Positions 17,459 to 25,970 of a stretch of 64,000 nt of DNA are shown here, one piece after another. A model generated the notes under the pieces. That model was not told the DNA's origin, did no database searches, and was given only the letters and a program-made list of their open reading frames with translations. A program made the position numbers and the translations under genes. Positions within the stretch are counted from its first letter, which is position 1. Each line of letters begins with the position of its first letter. The stretch comes from Streptomyces ficellus (GTDB lineage: Bacteria; Actinomycetota; Actinomycetes; Streptomycetales; Streptomycetaceae): assembly GCF_030406405.1 (NCBI RefSeq), contig NZ_JAUEPL010000011.1:61498-125497 (forward strand), written 5' to 3'.

Positions 17459-18015
17459 CCGCCGAGGCGAGAGCGCGTCCGTTCAACAGCGGCACCCAGA
17501 TACGGGCGCGCCTTGCTGATCGCGTTGTGCACCTCGCTGCCCGGCTCATACCGCTCCAAGATCTCGTCAATGCGGCGGTCGAAGTCGAAGGACTGGCCAG
17601 CGGGGCCGGTCGTCATGTCGGCGTAGATCAGCGCATCCAGCACGGGAGAGTCCTCCCGCTCATACGCTTCCAGCTCAGCAGTCAATCCGCGCTGCTCTGC
17701 CTCGTACACGGCGCCGGAGTGATGGGCGACGAGGCACACGAGGCGGGACGGTGCACCGAGCGCCTCCAGGTGGCGGGCACCGTCGAGTGGATGAAACCCG
17801 GTCTGCCGCAGCTCCGGGGCGTAGCCGATGTCATGCAGCCAGGCCGCGGCGACGAGGAGATCACGGTCTTCTTCGGACACGGCCGCGGAAGCTTCGCGCG
17901 CGCGAGCAGCCACCGCCTGTGTATGCAGCCAGCGGTTCCCGAGCGGAGGCAACAGCGACTCGGCCAGTTCGGCCGCGCCTTGAGGCGTGTCCAGTCCAGA
18001 GGGCATAGATCGCAC
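17455..18015 (-). CDS. HD-domain phosphohydrolase-like protein
   Basis: 186 aa. Metal ligands of an HD domain are visible: H in RWLHTQAVAARA, the HD pair in AAWLHDIGYAPE (about residue 61), HH in CLVAHHSGA, and D in LIYADMTTGP. Such proteins hydrolyse nucleotides or phosphoesters. It converges on the Nudix gene and overlaps it by four bases. Substrate unknown; start either ATG 18015 or the internal ATG four codons in. Confidence 0.82.
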   Translation of the reverse strand: MRSMPSGLDTPQGAAELAESLLPPLGNRWLHTQAVAARAREASAAVSEEDRDLLVAAAWLHDIGYAPELRQTGFHPLDGARHLEALGAPSRLVCLVAHHSGAVYEAEQRGLTAELEAYEREDSPVLDALIYADMTTGPAGQSFDFDRRIDEILERYEPGSEVHNAISKARPYLGAAVERTRSRLGG

Positions 18016-18642
18016 CGTAGCCCAGAGAGGGGCGTAGCCGACACCCCGAGAGCGATCACCCCAGAGCCAGGACGCGGTAAGACTTTCCCTACTTCATCAA
18101 GGCCCGCGCACGGCGCGGGCACGCGCCGCCTCTGCGGCGCGCCGGCGACTGCAGGCACGAAGGACGAAGAGACCCGCGGTGGCTGGGGCCGGTCGGCTCC
18201 ACGGCTTTAGGCAGCCACCTTGGCGCGAGCCTCGAAGATCATGGCCCAACATCGGGCACCAACGGGCAGGTCCACAAGCCTGCCCGATTCGCGGGCCAGC
18301 GTTATGGGCCATGATCACTCGCGCCAAGGCAGCTCCAGCCCAAAGCCGCTACGCCGACCTTCCAGCTGCCCTGCGGCTCCGTTGCCGGAAGCTAAGAAAC
18401 CCCTGATCCAGGGTTTGGATGAAGAACTTTGCCAGTAGAATTATGCAGGTTTCCGGTCGAAACCATCTAGCATCAGACAGGCCTTTAATGTGACGAAACA
18501 GGACAAAACGGGAATGTAAGCGCCCGGCTGACCCGCCTATTGGTTTTACCTCTTCAAATAAATTCAGAGTGAGAGTAAGTATGAGCAGCAGCTGTCGCGG
18601 AGCTTCGTCGATCGATCGATGCATCGTCGGAGGTGTTTCCTG
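18016..18642. other. Backbone/cargo boundary, gene-free
   Basis: 627 bases. The left half is GC-rich and contains the nested inverted repeat annotated separately; the right half (about 18390-18620) is much richer in A/T (for example TTCAAATAAATTC) and must hold the hsd promoter. I see no supported gene. This change in composition marks where the restriction cargo joins the element. Confidence 0.6.
18202..18348. repeat. 147-base nested inverted repeat
   Basis: Outer arms CGGCTTTAGGC / GCCCAAAGCCG (one mismatch), middle arms CCTTGGCGCGAG / CTCGCGCCAAGG and GATCATGGCCCA / TGGGCCATGATC, and an inner hairpin CGGGCAGG / CCTGCCCG. An alternative inner pairing ATCGGGCA / TGCCCGAT also exists. Such nested pairing is typical of single-strand origins or transfer loci of rolling-circle elements; function here is inference. 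Confidence 0.7.
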
Positions 18643-20223
18643 ATGCCGCCTCAGAGTAAGGAAGCCCAGCGCGCGGAACTGCACAAAACCATCTGGCGCA
18701 TCGCCAACGACCTGCGCGGCAGCGTGGACGGCTGGGACTTCAAGAGCTACGTGCTCGGCATGCTGTTCTACCGCTTCATCAGCGAGAACCTGACCGCCTA
18801 CCTGAACAAGCTGGAGCGCGAGGCGGGCGACAGCGACTTCGACTACACCGAGCTCAGCGATCGCGACGCCGAGCTCGGCCGCAAGGACACGGTGGAGGAG
18901 AAGGGCTTCTACATCCTTCCCAGCGAGCTGTTCGCGAACGTTCGCAAGCAAGCCGCTGGCGACGAGAACCTGAACGAGACGCTGGCTCGGGTGTTCAAGA
19001 ACATCGAGGGCTCGGCGCTCGGTACCGACAGCGAGGACGCTCTGAAGGGTCTGTTTGACGACCTGGACGTCAACAGTGCCAAGCTCGGTCCCACGGTGGC
19101 TAAGCGGAACGAGAAGCTAGTGAAGCTGCTCGACGCTATCGGCGACCTGAACCTGGGTGACTTCAACGACCACGCCATCGACTCGTTCGGCGATGCCTAC
19201 GAGTACCTGATGACCATGTACGCCTCCAACGCGGGCAAGTCCGGTGGTGAGTTCTTCACGCCGCAGGAGGTCAGCGAGCTGCTGGCGCGTATCACAGTCG
19301 TGGGCAAGAAGTCGGTCAACAAGGTGTACGACCCGGCCGTCGGCTCGGGCTCGCTGCTGCTGAAGTTCGCCAAGGTGCTGGGCAAGGACAACGTCCGCCA
19401 GGGCTTCTTCGGTCAGGAGATCAACCTGACCACCTACAACCTGGCGCGCATTAACATGTTCTTGCACGACATCAACTACGAGAAGTTCGAGCTGGCGCAC
19501 GGTGACACGCTCACCGATCCGCAGCACTGGGACGACGAGCCGTTCGAGGCGATCGTCAGCAATCCGCCGTACTCCATCAAGTGGGACGGCGCTGCCAATC
19601 CGCTACTGATCAACGACCCGCGTTACTCGCCGGCCGGCGTGCTCGCGCCGAAGAGCAAGGCCGACCTCGCCTTCACCATGCACATGCTGTCGTGGCTGGC
19701 TGTCAACGGCACGGCGGCCATCGTCCAGTTCCCCGGCGCGCTCTACCGCGGCGGAGCAGAGCAGAAGATCCGCAAGTACCTGGTGGACAACAACTACGTC
19801 GACACGGTCATCGAGCTGCCGCCCGACCTGTTCTTCGGAACCACCATCTCCACCTGCGTCCTCATCCTGAAGAAGTCGAAGAAAGACAACTCTGTCCTGT
19901 TCATCGACGCTTCGGCTGAGTTCAAGCGCCTGGGCAACAAGAACAAGCTCCTGCCCGAGCACCAGCAGAAGATCCTTAACGCCTTCACTGCTCGCGAGGA
20001 TGCCGACCACTTCACCAAGCTCGTCCCGAACGACGACATCGCAACAAACGGCTACAACCTCACCGTGTCGTCGTACGTCGAGGAGGAAGACACCACCGAG
20101 GCCATCGACATCATCGAGCTGAACGAGCGAATCGCGGGCATCGTGAAGCGCCAGACGGAGCTGCGCACGCAGATTGATGCGATTGTGGCCGACCTGGAAG
20201 CGGGGGGAAATGCGCTTGTCTGA
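18643..20223 (+). CDS. hsdM: Type I restriction-modification methyltransferase subunit HsdM
   Basis: 526 aa from ATG 18643 with RBS GGAGG nine bases upstream. N-terminal helical domain (ELHKTIWRIANDLRG...DFKSYVLGMLFYRFIS), SAM motif I DPAVGSGSLLLKFA (about residue 229) and catalytic NPPY (about 305), so an N6-adenine methyltransferase. SGGEFFTPQEVSELLARI is close to the EcoR124-type (IC) family. First gene of an operon with strong overlaps; base composition is clearly less GC-rich than the flanks, indicating transfer. Confidence 0.96.
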   Translation: MPPQSKEAQRAELHKTIWRIANDLRGSVDGWDFKSYVLGMLFYRFISENLTAYLNKLEREAGDSDFDYTELSDRDAELGRKDTVEEKGFYILPSELFANVRKQAAGDENLNETLARVFKNIEGSALGTDSEDALKGLFDDLDVNSAKLGPTVAKRNEKLVKLLDAIGDLNLGDFNDHAIDSFGDAYEYLMTMYASNAGKSGGEFFTPQEVSELLARITVVGKKSVNKVYDPAVGSGSLLLKFAKVLGKDNVRQGFFGQEINLTTYNLARINMFLHDINYEKFELAHGDTLTDPQHWDDEPFEAIVSNPPYSIKWDGAANPLLINDPRYSPAGVLAPKSKADLAFTMHMLSWLAVNGTAAIVQFPGALYRGGAEQKIRKYLVDNNYVDTVIELPPDLFFGTTISTCVLILKKSKKDNSVLFIDASAEFKRLGNKNKLLPEHQQKILNAFTAREDADHFTKLVPNDDIATNGYNLTVSSYVEEEDTTEAIDIIELNERIAGIVKRQTELRTQIDAIVADLEAGGNALV

Positions 20224-21016
20224 CCTCCTCTCAAAGGCTCCAGAGCGCACAGCAAGAAGAGTTGAAGGTTTTCTTGACGACCGTGAGCTGAAGTGGGGAA
20301 AGCACAAGAAGATCAAAGTCGGCAAGGTATTCCACAACTTCCATTGCAAGATATGCGACGACCAGCGCACCTTCGAATCTGGTGACGAGCTCTACTGTCT
20401 GGGGCTTGACGAACACACGGTTAGTATCGACGCCACACTGAGGTGCACAGCTTGTCAGTCATCGGTGGAAACGTGGTTCCTGGTTGCTAGCACTGAAAAC
20501 ATTTCTGGGTTCGCCCCAGAAGTTCGAATCGAGCGGTATACCGAGAACCTGCGCGACCGTGCCGAGCGCATAGGCGAGGCTCCGGGTCAGTTCGGCGATC
20601 TGGTGAGGCGCGCCCAAATAGCGTATGACGCCGAGCTTGGCGCTGGCGCGATGGTCTATCTGCGCTGGATTCTTGAATCGATCACGTACGAGGTCGCCGA
20701 GATTGCAGGGATCCCCACCACGGGAAAGAAGAACGGACGAATTCCATTTAGAGACCTCCTCGAGCGAGTGAATGAGGAACGGCGCATCATTCCGCAACGC
20801 TTTTCCAGTAACGGCTACAAGTTGTTTGGTGAGCTGAGCGAAATCATCCATGGAAACTCAACCGAAGAGGAAGCGCTGAAGAAGTTCAAGCCATGTCTTC
20901 AGCTCGTGCTCGGGGTGGTCGAAGAAGTCAACCGCGACAACGTGTTCGCTAAGGCTATCGATGAGCTCGGATGGGGCGCCGATGACATTGACGAGATTGC
21001 AGGTGACGCGTCATGA
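20210..21016 (+). CDS. Zinc-ribbon protein with DUF4145-like C-terminus, inside the hsd operon
   Basis: 268 aa from an ATG that overlaps the hsdM end by 14 bases (GGGGGGAA just before). N-terminal half has two Cys pairs, HCKICDDQ and RCTACQSS (about residues 50-90), a likely zinc ribbon. The C-terminal half is helical (GAMVYLRWILESITYEVAEIAG...FGELSEIIHGNST) and resembles DUF4145-type proteins found with restriction systems; this is pattern recognition, not a search. Its stop overlaps the hsdS start (ATGA). No known type I subunit has this layout; it could regulate, inhibit or assist the complex. Confidence 0.75.
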   Translation: MRLSDLLSKAPERTARRVEGFLDDRELKWGKHKKIKVGKVFHNFHCKICDDQRTFESGDELYCLGLDEHTVSIDATLRCTACQSSVETWFLVASTENISGFAPEVRIERYTENLRDRAERIGEAPGQFGDLVRRAQIAYDAELGAGAMVYLRWILESITYEVAEIAGIPTTGKKNGRIPFRDLLERVNEERRIIPQRFSSNGYKLFGELSEIIHGNSTEEEALKKFKPCLQLVLGVVEEVNRDNVFAKAIDELGWGADDIDEIAGDAS

Positions 21017-22230
21017 GTCGGATTGATGAGTTGATCTCTCAGTTTGCTCCGAGTGGAGTCAGGCACGTCGAGCTCCACCAAGTTGCGAGCTACAGCGACA
21101 CACGGGTGGACGCAAAAGAGCTTGATAAGACGAACTTCGTCGGCGTCGACAACCTCCTTCCTGATAAGGGAGGCAAGACGGATGCGAACTATGAACCGAA
21201 TACTGACCGCCTCACTGCATACGCGCCTGGCGACGTCCTACTTGGGAACATTCGCCCGTATCTCAAGAAGGTCTGGCTGGCGACGAACGCCGGGGGCTGC
21301 AGCGGTGATGTCCTGGCGATTCGAATTCGTGAGGACGAACGCCGCGCCCTAACCCCTGAGTTCCTGTACTACGTTCTATCGTCCGACACCTTCTTTGCAT
21401 ACAACATGCAGCACGCAAAGGGTGCAAAGATGCCGCGCGGAAGTAAGCCGGCGATCTTGAAATACGTAGTCCCGATCCCGCCTGTTGAAGTGCAGCACGA
21501 GATTGTTCGTGTACTTGACTCATTTAGGGCACTGGAAGCGGAGCTGGAAGCGGAGTTGGAAGCGGAGCTGGAAGCTCGGCAAGTTCAACATTCGTACTAC
21601 TGGAACGCGCTCCTGACTCCTCGCACTAGCTGGCGACGAACCACTCTAGGTCAGATTGCGGAAGTCTTCGACGGTCCACATGCGACTCCACGGAAGACTG
21701 CGACGGGTCCGTGGTACCTCAGCATCTCGTCACTTGAGAACGGTCGTTTCAATCTGGCGTCATCTGCGCACATTGGCGAAGACCAATATGAAACCTGGGT
21801 TCGTAGAGTCGCGCCTAGATTGGGTGACACGATGTTCTCGTACGAGACCAGACTCGGACAAGCGGCATATTGGGATCGAGACGAGCCGGCAGCGCTTGGG
21901 CGACGAATGGGGCTTCTGCGCCCAAAAGAGTCCGAGGTTGATCCACGATTCCTGACGCTGGCCTACCTGGGTCCGGAGCTTCAGTCGCTCATTCGAACCA
22001 AGACTGTGAGCGGTGGAACCGTTGACCGCATTCCGATTGCAAACATGGCGAGCTGGCCTATTTCCATTCCGTCTATTCCGGAACAACGACGAATCGTAAA
22101 TGTCCTTGACAGCTTCGATGCCCTCATGAACGACCTGAGCAGCAGCCTCCCCGCCGAGCGGAACGCTCGCCGCACCCAGTACGAGTACTACCGTGACAAG
22201 CTGCTGACCTTCGAGAAGGCAGTGGTATGA
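21013..22230 (+). CDS. hsdS: Type I restriction-modification specificity subunit HsdS
   Basis: 405 aa. Two target-recognition domains: the first about residues 15-160 (ends PRGSKPAILKYVVPIPPVEVQ), the second about 205-360 (ends GGTVDRIPIANMASWPISIPSIPEQ). Each is followed by a conserved helical spacer (HEIVRVLDSFRALEAE..., RRIVNVLDSFDALMND...). The first spacer holds a tandem LEAE tetrapeptide, as in EcoR124-type subunits where repeat number sets the spacing of the two half-sites. ATGA overlaps at both ends couple it to its neighbours. Confidence 0.95.
   Translation: MSRIDELISQFAPSGVRHVELHQVASYSDTRVDAKELDKTNFVGVDNLLPDKGGKTDANYEPNTDRLTAYAPGDVLLGNIRPYLKKVWLATNAGGCSGDVLAIRIREDERRALTPEFLYYVLSSDTFFAYNMQHAKGAKMPRGSKPAILKYVVPIPPVEVQHEIVRVLDSFRALEAELEAELEAELEARQVQHSYYWNALLTPRTSWRRTTLGQIAEVFDGPHATPRKTATGPWYLSISSLENGRFNLASSAHIGEDQYETWVRRVAPRLGDTMFSYETRLGQAAYWDRDEPAALGRRMGLLRPKESEVDPRFLTLAYLGPELQSLIRTKTVSGGTVDRIPIANMASWPISIPSIPEQRRIVNVLDSFDALMNDLSSSLPAERNARRTQYEYYRDKLLTFEKAVV
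21532..21579 (+). repeat. Tandem 12-bp repeat in hsdS
   Basis: CTGGAAGCGGAG at 21532, exact copy at 21544, TTGGAAGCGGAG at 21556 (one change), then a degenerate fourth CTGGAAGCTCGG. It encodes LEAE three times plus LEAR. The length is a multiple of three, so slippage would change repeat number in frame and alter DNA specificity rather than destroy the protein. Confidence 0.9.
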
Positions 22231-25200
22231 GCGGGTTGTCATCGAAGCGCTACGAGCCGATCGCCGTCAGTTCCGAGAGCACGGTCGTCGCTGAGTTCAT
22301 CGCCGACGAAGCCGCCGCGACCTCCCACCAATCCGAGGCTGACCTAGAGCGAGAGTTTATCGGTCTGCTGCAGTCGCAGGCCTACGAGTATCTGCCCATC
22401 ACGTCGGAAACACAGCTGGTCGCGAACCTGCGCACGCAGCTGGAGGCGCTGAACGGCATTACCTTCAGTGACACCGAGTGGGAGTCGTTCTTCAGCGAGA
22501 AGATCGCTGGAGTGCACGAGGGCATCGTGGAGAAGACGGTGCGCATTCAGGAGGACTACATCCAGGTTCTCCGGCGCGACGACGGCACCGCCAAGAACAT
22601 CTCGCTCATCGACAAGAAGAACGTCCACAACAACTGCCTGCAGGTGATCAACCAGTACGAGATTGGTGCTGGCCAGGGTGGCGTGGCGCATGCCAACCGC
22701 TACGACGTGACGGTGTTGGTGAACGGCCTGCCGCTGGTACACATCGAGCTGAAGCGGCGCGGGGTGGACATCCGCGAGGCGTTCAACCAGATTGACCGCT
22801 ACCAGCGCGACAGCTTCTGGGCGGGCTCGGGGCTGTTCGAGTACGTACAGTTGTTCGTGATCAGCAACGGTACGCTGACGAAGTACTACAGCAACACCAC
22901 CCGGCGCCAACACCTGTCGGAGCAGGCGTCATCGAAGAAGGCGAATAAGACATCGAACTCGTTCGAGTTCACCTCGTGGTGGGCGGATGCCACCAATCGG
23001 CCGATCCAAGACCTGACTAGCTTCACCAAGACGTTCTTCGCCAAGCACTCGCTACTGAACGTGCTGACGAAGTACTGCGTGCTGACGGCCGACCGGATGC
23101 TGCTGGTGATGCGGCCGTACCAGATCGTGGCGACCGAGCGGGTCATCCAGAAGGTCGAGATTTCGACCAACTACAAGGAGCTCGGTTCGGTAGCAGCCGG
23201 CGGGTATGTGTGGCACACGACTGGCTCGGGCAAGACACTGACCTCGTTCAAGACCGCCCAGCTCGCCTCTCGCCTGGCGGACGTAGATAAAGTGCTGTTC
23301 GTGGTCGACCGCAAGGATCTGGACTACCAGACGATGCGCGAGTACGACCGCTTCGAGAAGGGAGCGGCCAACTCTAACACCTCGACGGCGGTGCTGAAGC
23401 GGCAGCTGGAAGACCCGGGCGCGCGGATCATCATCACAACGATCCAGAAGCTCAGCACGTTCATCAACGCCAACAAGGATCACGCAATCTACGACGGCCA
23501 CGTGGTCTTGATCTTCGATGAGTGTCACCGCTCGCAGTTCGGCGACATGCACACGGCCATCACCAGGTCGTTCAAGCGCTACAACATCTTCGGCTTCACC
23601 GGCACACCAATCTTCGCCATCAACTCCGGCAGTGGCAGCAATCCGAACCTGCGCACCACGCCGCAGGCCTTTGGCTGCTACCTGCACGGCGATCCGAGGA
23701 ACTGCCCACCGCAGGATCACCAGATGGCGATCCACACCTACACGATTGTGGATGCCATCAACGACAAGAATGTCTTGCCATTCCGCATCGACTACGTCAA
23801 CACCATCAAGCTGCCCGAGGGGCTGACGGACAAGCAGGTGTCGGCCATCGACACCGAGCGTGCACTGCTCGACGCCGAGCGGCTGCGGCAGGTGGTGGCC
23901 TACACGCTGAAGCACTTCGACCAGAAGACCAAGCGCTCCCACGGCTACGATTACTCGGTGGTGGCCAACGTCGCCGACGTGATCGGCAGCCGCAACAAGG
24001 TGGCCGAGCTGAAGCAAGCCAGCCGCGTGAAGGGCTTTAACGCCATCTTCGCCACTGCCTCGATCGACGCTGCCAAGCGCTACTACCTGGAGTTCAAGAA
24101 GCAGCAGGCCGCGCTCGTCCCCGACCGCCGGCTGAAGGTCGCCACGATCTTCTCCTACGCCGCGAACGAGGACGTGAGCGACGACTACCTCGACGAAGAG
24201 GGCTTCGAGACCAGCTCGCTCGACCAGCCTTCGCGCGACTTCCTCGAAGAGGCGATCAAGGACTACAATGCGTTGTTCGGCACCAGCTACGACACCAGCG
24301 CAGATAAGTTCCAGAACTACTACAAGGACTTGTCGCTGCGGCTGAAGAACCGCGAAATCGACCTGGTGATCGTGGTCAACATGTTCCTGACCGGCTTCGA
24401 CGCCACCACCCTCAACACGCTGTTCGTGGACAAGCGGCTGGTCAACCACGGCCTCCTCCAGGCCTACTCGCGCACCAACCGCATCCTGAACTCGGTGAAG
24501 ACCTACGGCAACATTGTGTCCTTCCGCGACCTCGAGGAAGAGACCAACGACGCCATCGCCCTGTTCGGCAACAAGGACGCGCGCGGCATCGTACTGCTCA
24601 AGCCGTACGCCGAGTACTACGGCGAGTACAGCGAGCGCGCCAACGAGTTGCTGGAGAAGTTCCCGCTGAGTGAGCAGATCGTCGGCGAGGCAGCGCAGAA
24701 GGAGTTCATCGCCCTACTCGGCGCCATCCTGCGGCTGCAGAACATCCTGACGTCGTTTGACGACTTCGCGGGCAACGAGATCCTCACCGAACGCCAGATG
24801 CAGGACTACCGCAGCATCTACCTGAACTTCTACGCCGATTTCCGCAAGGACAGCGAGGCCGAGAGGGAGGCGATAAACGACGATGTGGTCTTCGAGATCG
24901 AGCTGATCAAGCAGGTCGCGATCAACGTCGACTATATCCTCATGCTCGTCGCCAAGTGGCGTGAGGCGCGCGGCAACGGCTCCCACAAGGAGCTGGATGT
25001 CCGTATGGACATCCAGCGTTCCGTCGACTCCAGTCCGACGCTGCGCAACAAGAGGGACCTCATCATGGACTTCGTTGACCGCGTGTCGGCCAGCGGTGAG
25101 ATTGATGAAGAGTGGCGCGCTTATGTGGACGCCCAGCGCACCGCCGAGCTTGACGCGATCATCAGCGACGAACGTCTGAAGCCCGAACAGACGAAGCGCT

Positions 25201-25385
25201 TCATCGACCAGGCCTTCCGCGACGGCGCCATCCCCGTCGCTGGGACGGCTATCACCAGGATTCTGCCGCCAGCCTCCCGCTTCTCGGCAGCCGGAGGCCA
25301 CGGCGAGAAGAAGCAGCGCGTTATAGCCCGCTTGATTGAGTTCTTCGAGCGATACTTTGGGCTGAGCGCGGGAGGTGGCGAGTGA
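22227..25385 (+). CDS. hsdR: Type I restriction endonuclease/translocase subunit HsdR
   Basis: 1052 aa, normal length. N-terminal PD-(D/E)xK nuclease: NRYDVTVLVNGLPLVHIELK (ELK at about residue 174). Helicase: Walker A HTTGSGKT (about 332), DECHRSQFG (about 430), FGFTGTPIF, and C-terminal motifs VVNMFLTGFDATTLNTLFVDK and QAYSRTNR. All motifs look intact, so the system should cut. Start overlaps the hsdS stop (ATGA). Together with HsdM and HsdS it forms the full restriction complex that protects the host or the element. Confidence 0.96.
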   Translation: MSGLSSKRYEPIAVSSESTVVAEFIADEAAATSHQSEADLEREFIGLLQSQAYEYLPITSETQLVANLRTQLEALNGITFSDTEWESFFSEKIAGVHEGIVEKTVRIQEDYIQVLRRDDGTAKNISLIDKKNVHNNCLQVINQYEIGAGQGGVAHANRYDVTVLVNGLPLVHIELKRRGVDIREAFNQIDRYQRDSFWAGSGLFEYVQLFVISNGTLTKYYSNTTRRQHLSEQASSKKANKTSNSFEFTSWWADATNRPIQDLTSFTKTFFAKHSLLNVLTKYCVLTADRMLLVMRPYQIVATERVIQKVEISTNYKELGSVAAGGYVWHTTGSGKTLTSFKTAQLASRLADVDKVLFVVDRKDLDYQTMREYDRFEKGAANSNTSTAVLKRQLEDPGARIIITTIQKLSTFINANKDHAIYDGHVVLIFDECHRSQFGDMHTAITRSFKRYNIFGFTGTPIFAINSGSGSNPNLRTTPQAFGCYLHGDPRNCPPQDHQMAIHTYTIVDAINDKNVLPFRIDYVNTIKLPEGLTDKQVSAIDTERALLDAERLRQVVAYTLKHFDQKTKRSHGYDYSVVANVADVIGSRNKVAELKQASRVKGFNAIFATASIDAAKRYYLEFKKQQAALVPDRRLKVATIFSYAANEDVSDDYLDEEGFETSSLDQPSRDFLEEAIKDYNALFGTSYDTSADKFQNYYKDLSLRLKNREIDLVIVVNMFLTGFDATTLNTLFVDKRLVNHGLLQAYSRTNRILNSVKTYGNIVSFRDLEEETNDAIALFGNKDARGIVLLKPYAEYYGEYSERANELLEKFPLSEQIVGEAAQKEFIALLGAILRLQNILTSFDDFAGNEILTERQMQDYRSIYLNFYADFRKDSEAEREAINDDVVFEIELIKQVAINVDYILMLVAKWREARGNGSHKELDVRMDIQRSVDSSPTLRNKRDLIMDFVDRVSASGEIDEEWRAYVDAQRTAELDAIISDERLKPEQTKRFIDQAFRDGAIPVAGTAITRILPPASRFSAAGGHGEKKQRVIARLIEFFERYFGLSAGGGE

Positions 25386-25413
25386 CCGCTACTTTCTCAG
25401 AAGGGTTGCTGCC

Positions 25414-25539
25414 ATGACGTTCGTTAGCGACAACCCGATTGAAAAGCCTGAAGACGACGCGCTTGAGCGCGCCGACCTAGCGAGAACGTTTGCGGATCAC
25501 ATCCTCGACTTCGATGTGAGTCAAGTTTTTTTGACGTAG
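25414..25539 (+). pseudogene. Truncated gene, N-terminus of a KAP-type P-loop NTPase
   Basis: 41 codons, ATG 25414 to TAG 25539, beginning MTFVSDNPIEKPEDDALER and including ARTFADHILDFDVS. This is how KAP-family NTPases begin, just before their GxxGxGKT loop, but the reading frame leaves the family pattern after DFDVS and stops. It starts 28 bases after hsdR with the same low-GC composition, so the cargo once had a further gene that was cut off near the right end of the element. Assignment from the N-terminal pattern only. Confidence 0.6.
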
Positions 25540-25741
25540 GAATAGGGCTCACGGCCCTGACTCGACGGCTGCTCAGGCGGTCCTCGACTCGACATGACTG
25601 CATTGCGGCTTGGCTCTTTCACGTTCCCGGAACGCTACCTTTAAGGGCACGCTTTCCAGCTGTGGACTATCCGTGGACGAGGATCACCTCACTTGCCTGC
25701 AACAGGCCCGCGACCTGCGGGTTCTCTTGCCGGGCAAGGTC

Positions 25742-25785
25742 CCTCCGGAGCCGTGTGCGCAGGTTCGAGTCCCTGCCGGGGGCAC
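25742..25785 (+). repeat. attR: partial copy of tRNA-Arg 3' end
   Basis: 27 bases (25742-25768) identical to 9028-9054, then 17 more that align with the tRNA 3' end but with one substitution and one inserted base in the T arm (TTCGAGTCCCTGCC versus TTCGAATCCTGCC). Without a 5' half it is not a tRNA. The 200 bases to its left are gene-free and should hold integrase arm sites. Confidence 0.9.
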
Positions 25786-25838
25786 AGAAGCCGGAACAGC
25801 GTGAATCGTCCGCTGGCCTGTGGAAGTGCCAGACTTCG

Positions 25839-25872
25839 AGAGCCGGATCCAGTCGTGACTGGGTCCGGCTCT
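25839..25872 (+). terminator. Displaced original terminator of tRNA-Arg
   Basis: 16-base stem with one T-G pair, AGAGCCGGATCCAGTC / GACTGGGTCCGGCTCT, 2-base loop, followed by TTGTCGTT. It stands 53 bases after attR on the tRNA strand, where the terminator of an uninterrupted tRNA-Arg gene would be. No other gene reads into it from the left except element DNA. Confidence 0.75.
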
Positions 25873-25970
25873 TTGTCGTTGCCTGCCGCCGCTCCGGGCG
25901 GGGAGGGAGGAGCGCGGCGGGCCGACGTGGGGATGCCTCTGGGGGCGGCGCCAGGAAGTCCGCGAGGGTG

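Larger units (their letters stand above)
9028..25785. mobile_element. Integrated conjugative element (AICE) with type I restriction cargo
   Basis: About 16.7 kb bounded by the tRNA-Arg 3' end and its partial copy. Backbone in pSAM2-like order on the minus strand: int, xis, a RepSA-like initiator, small spd-type membrane and zinc-ribbon proteins, an FtsK/SpoIIIE-type TraSA, and a SCO3933-family regulator. Divergently: an HTH/PLD-like regulator and a Nudix gene, with an HD gene convergent to the latter. The distal 7 kb is a type I restriction-modification operon of clearly lower GC. All core modules look intact except one small membrane gene, so mobility is plausible. From memory, the same tRNA carries an AICE in S. 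coelicolor. Confidence 0.93.

Noticed and set aside
25742..25785. A second tRNA-Arg gene
   Set aside because: Only the 3' half is present and its T arm is altered; it is the element's attachment repeat.
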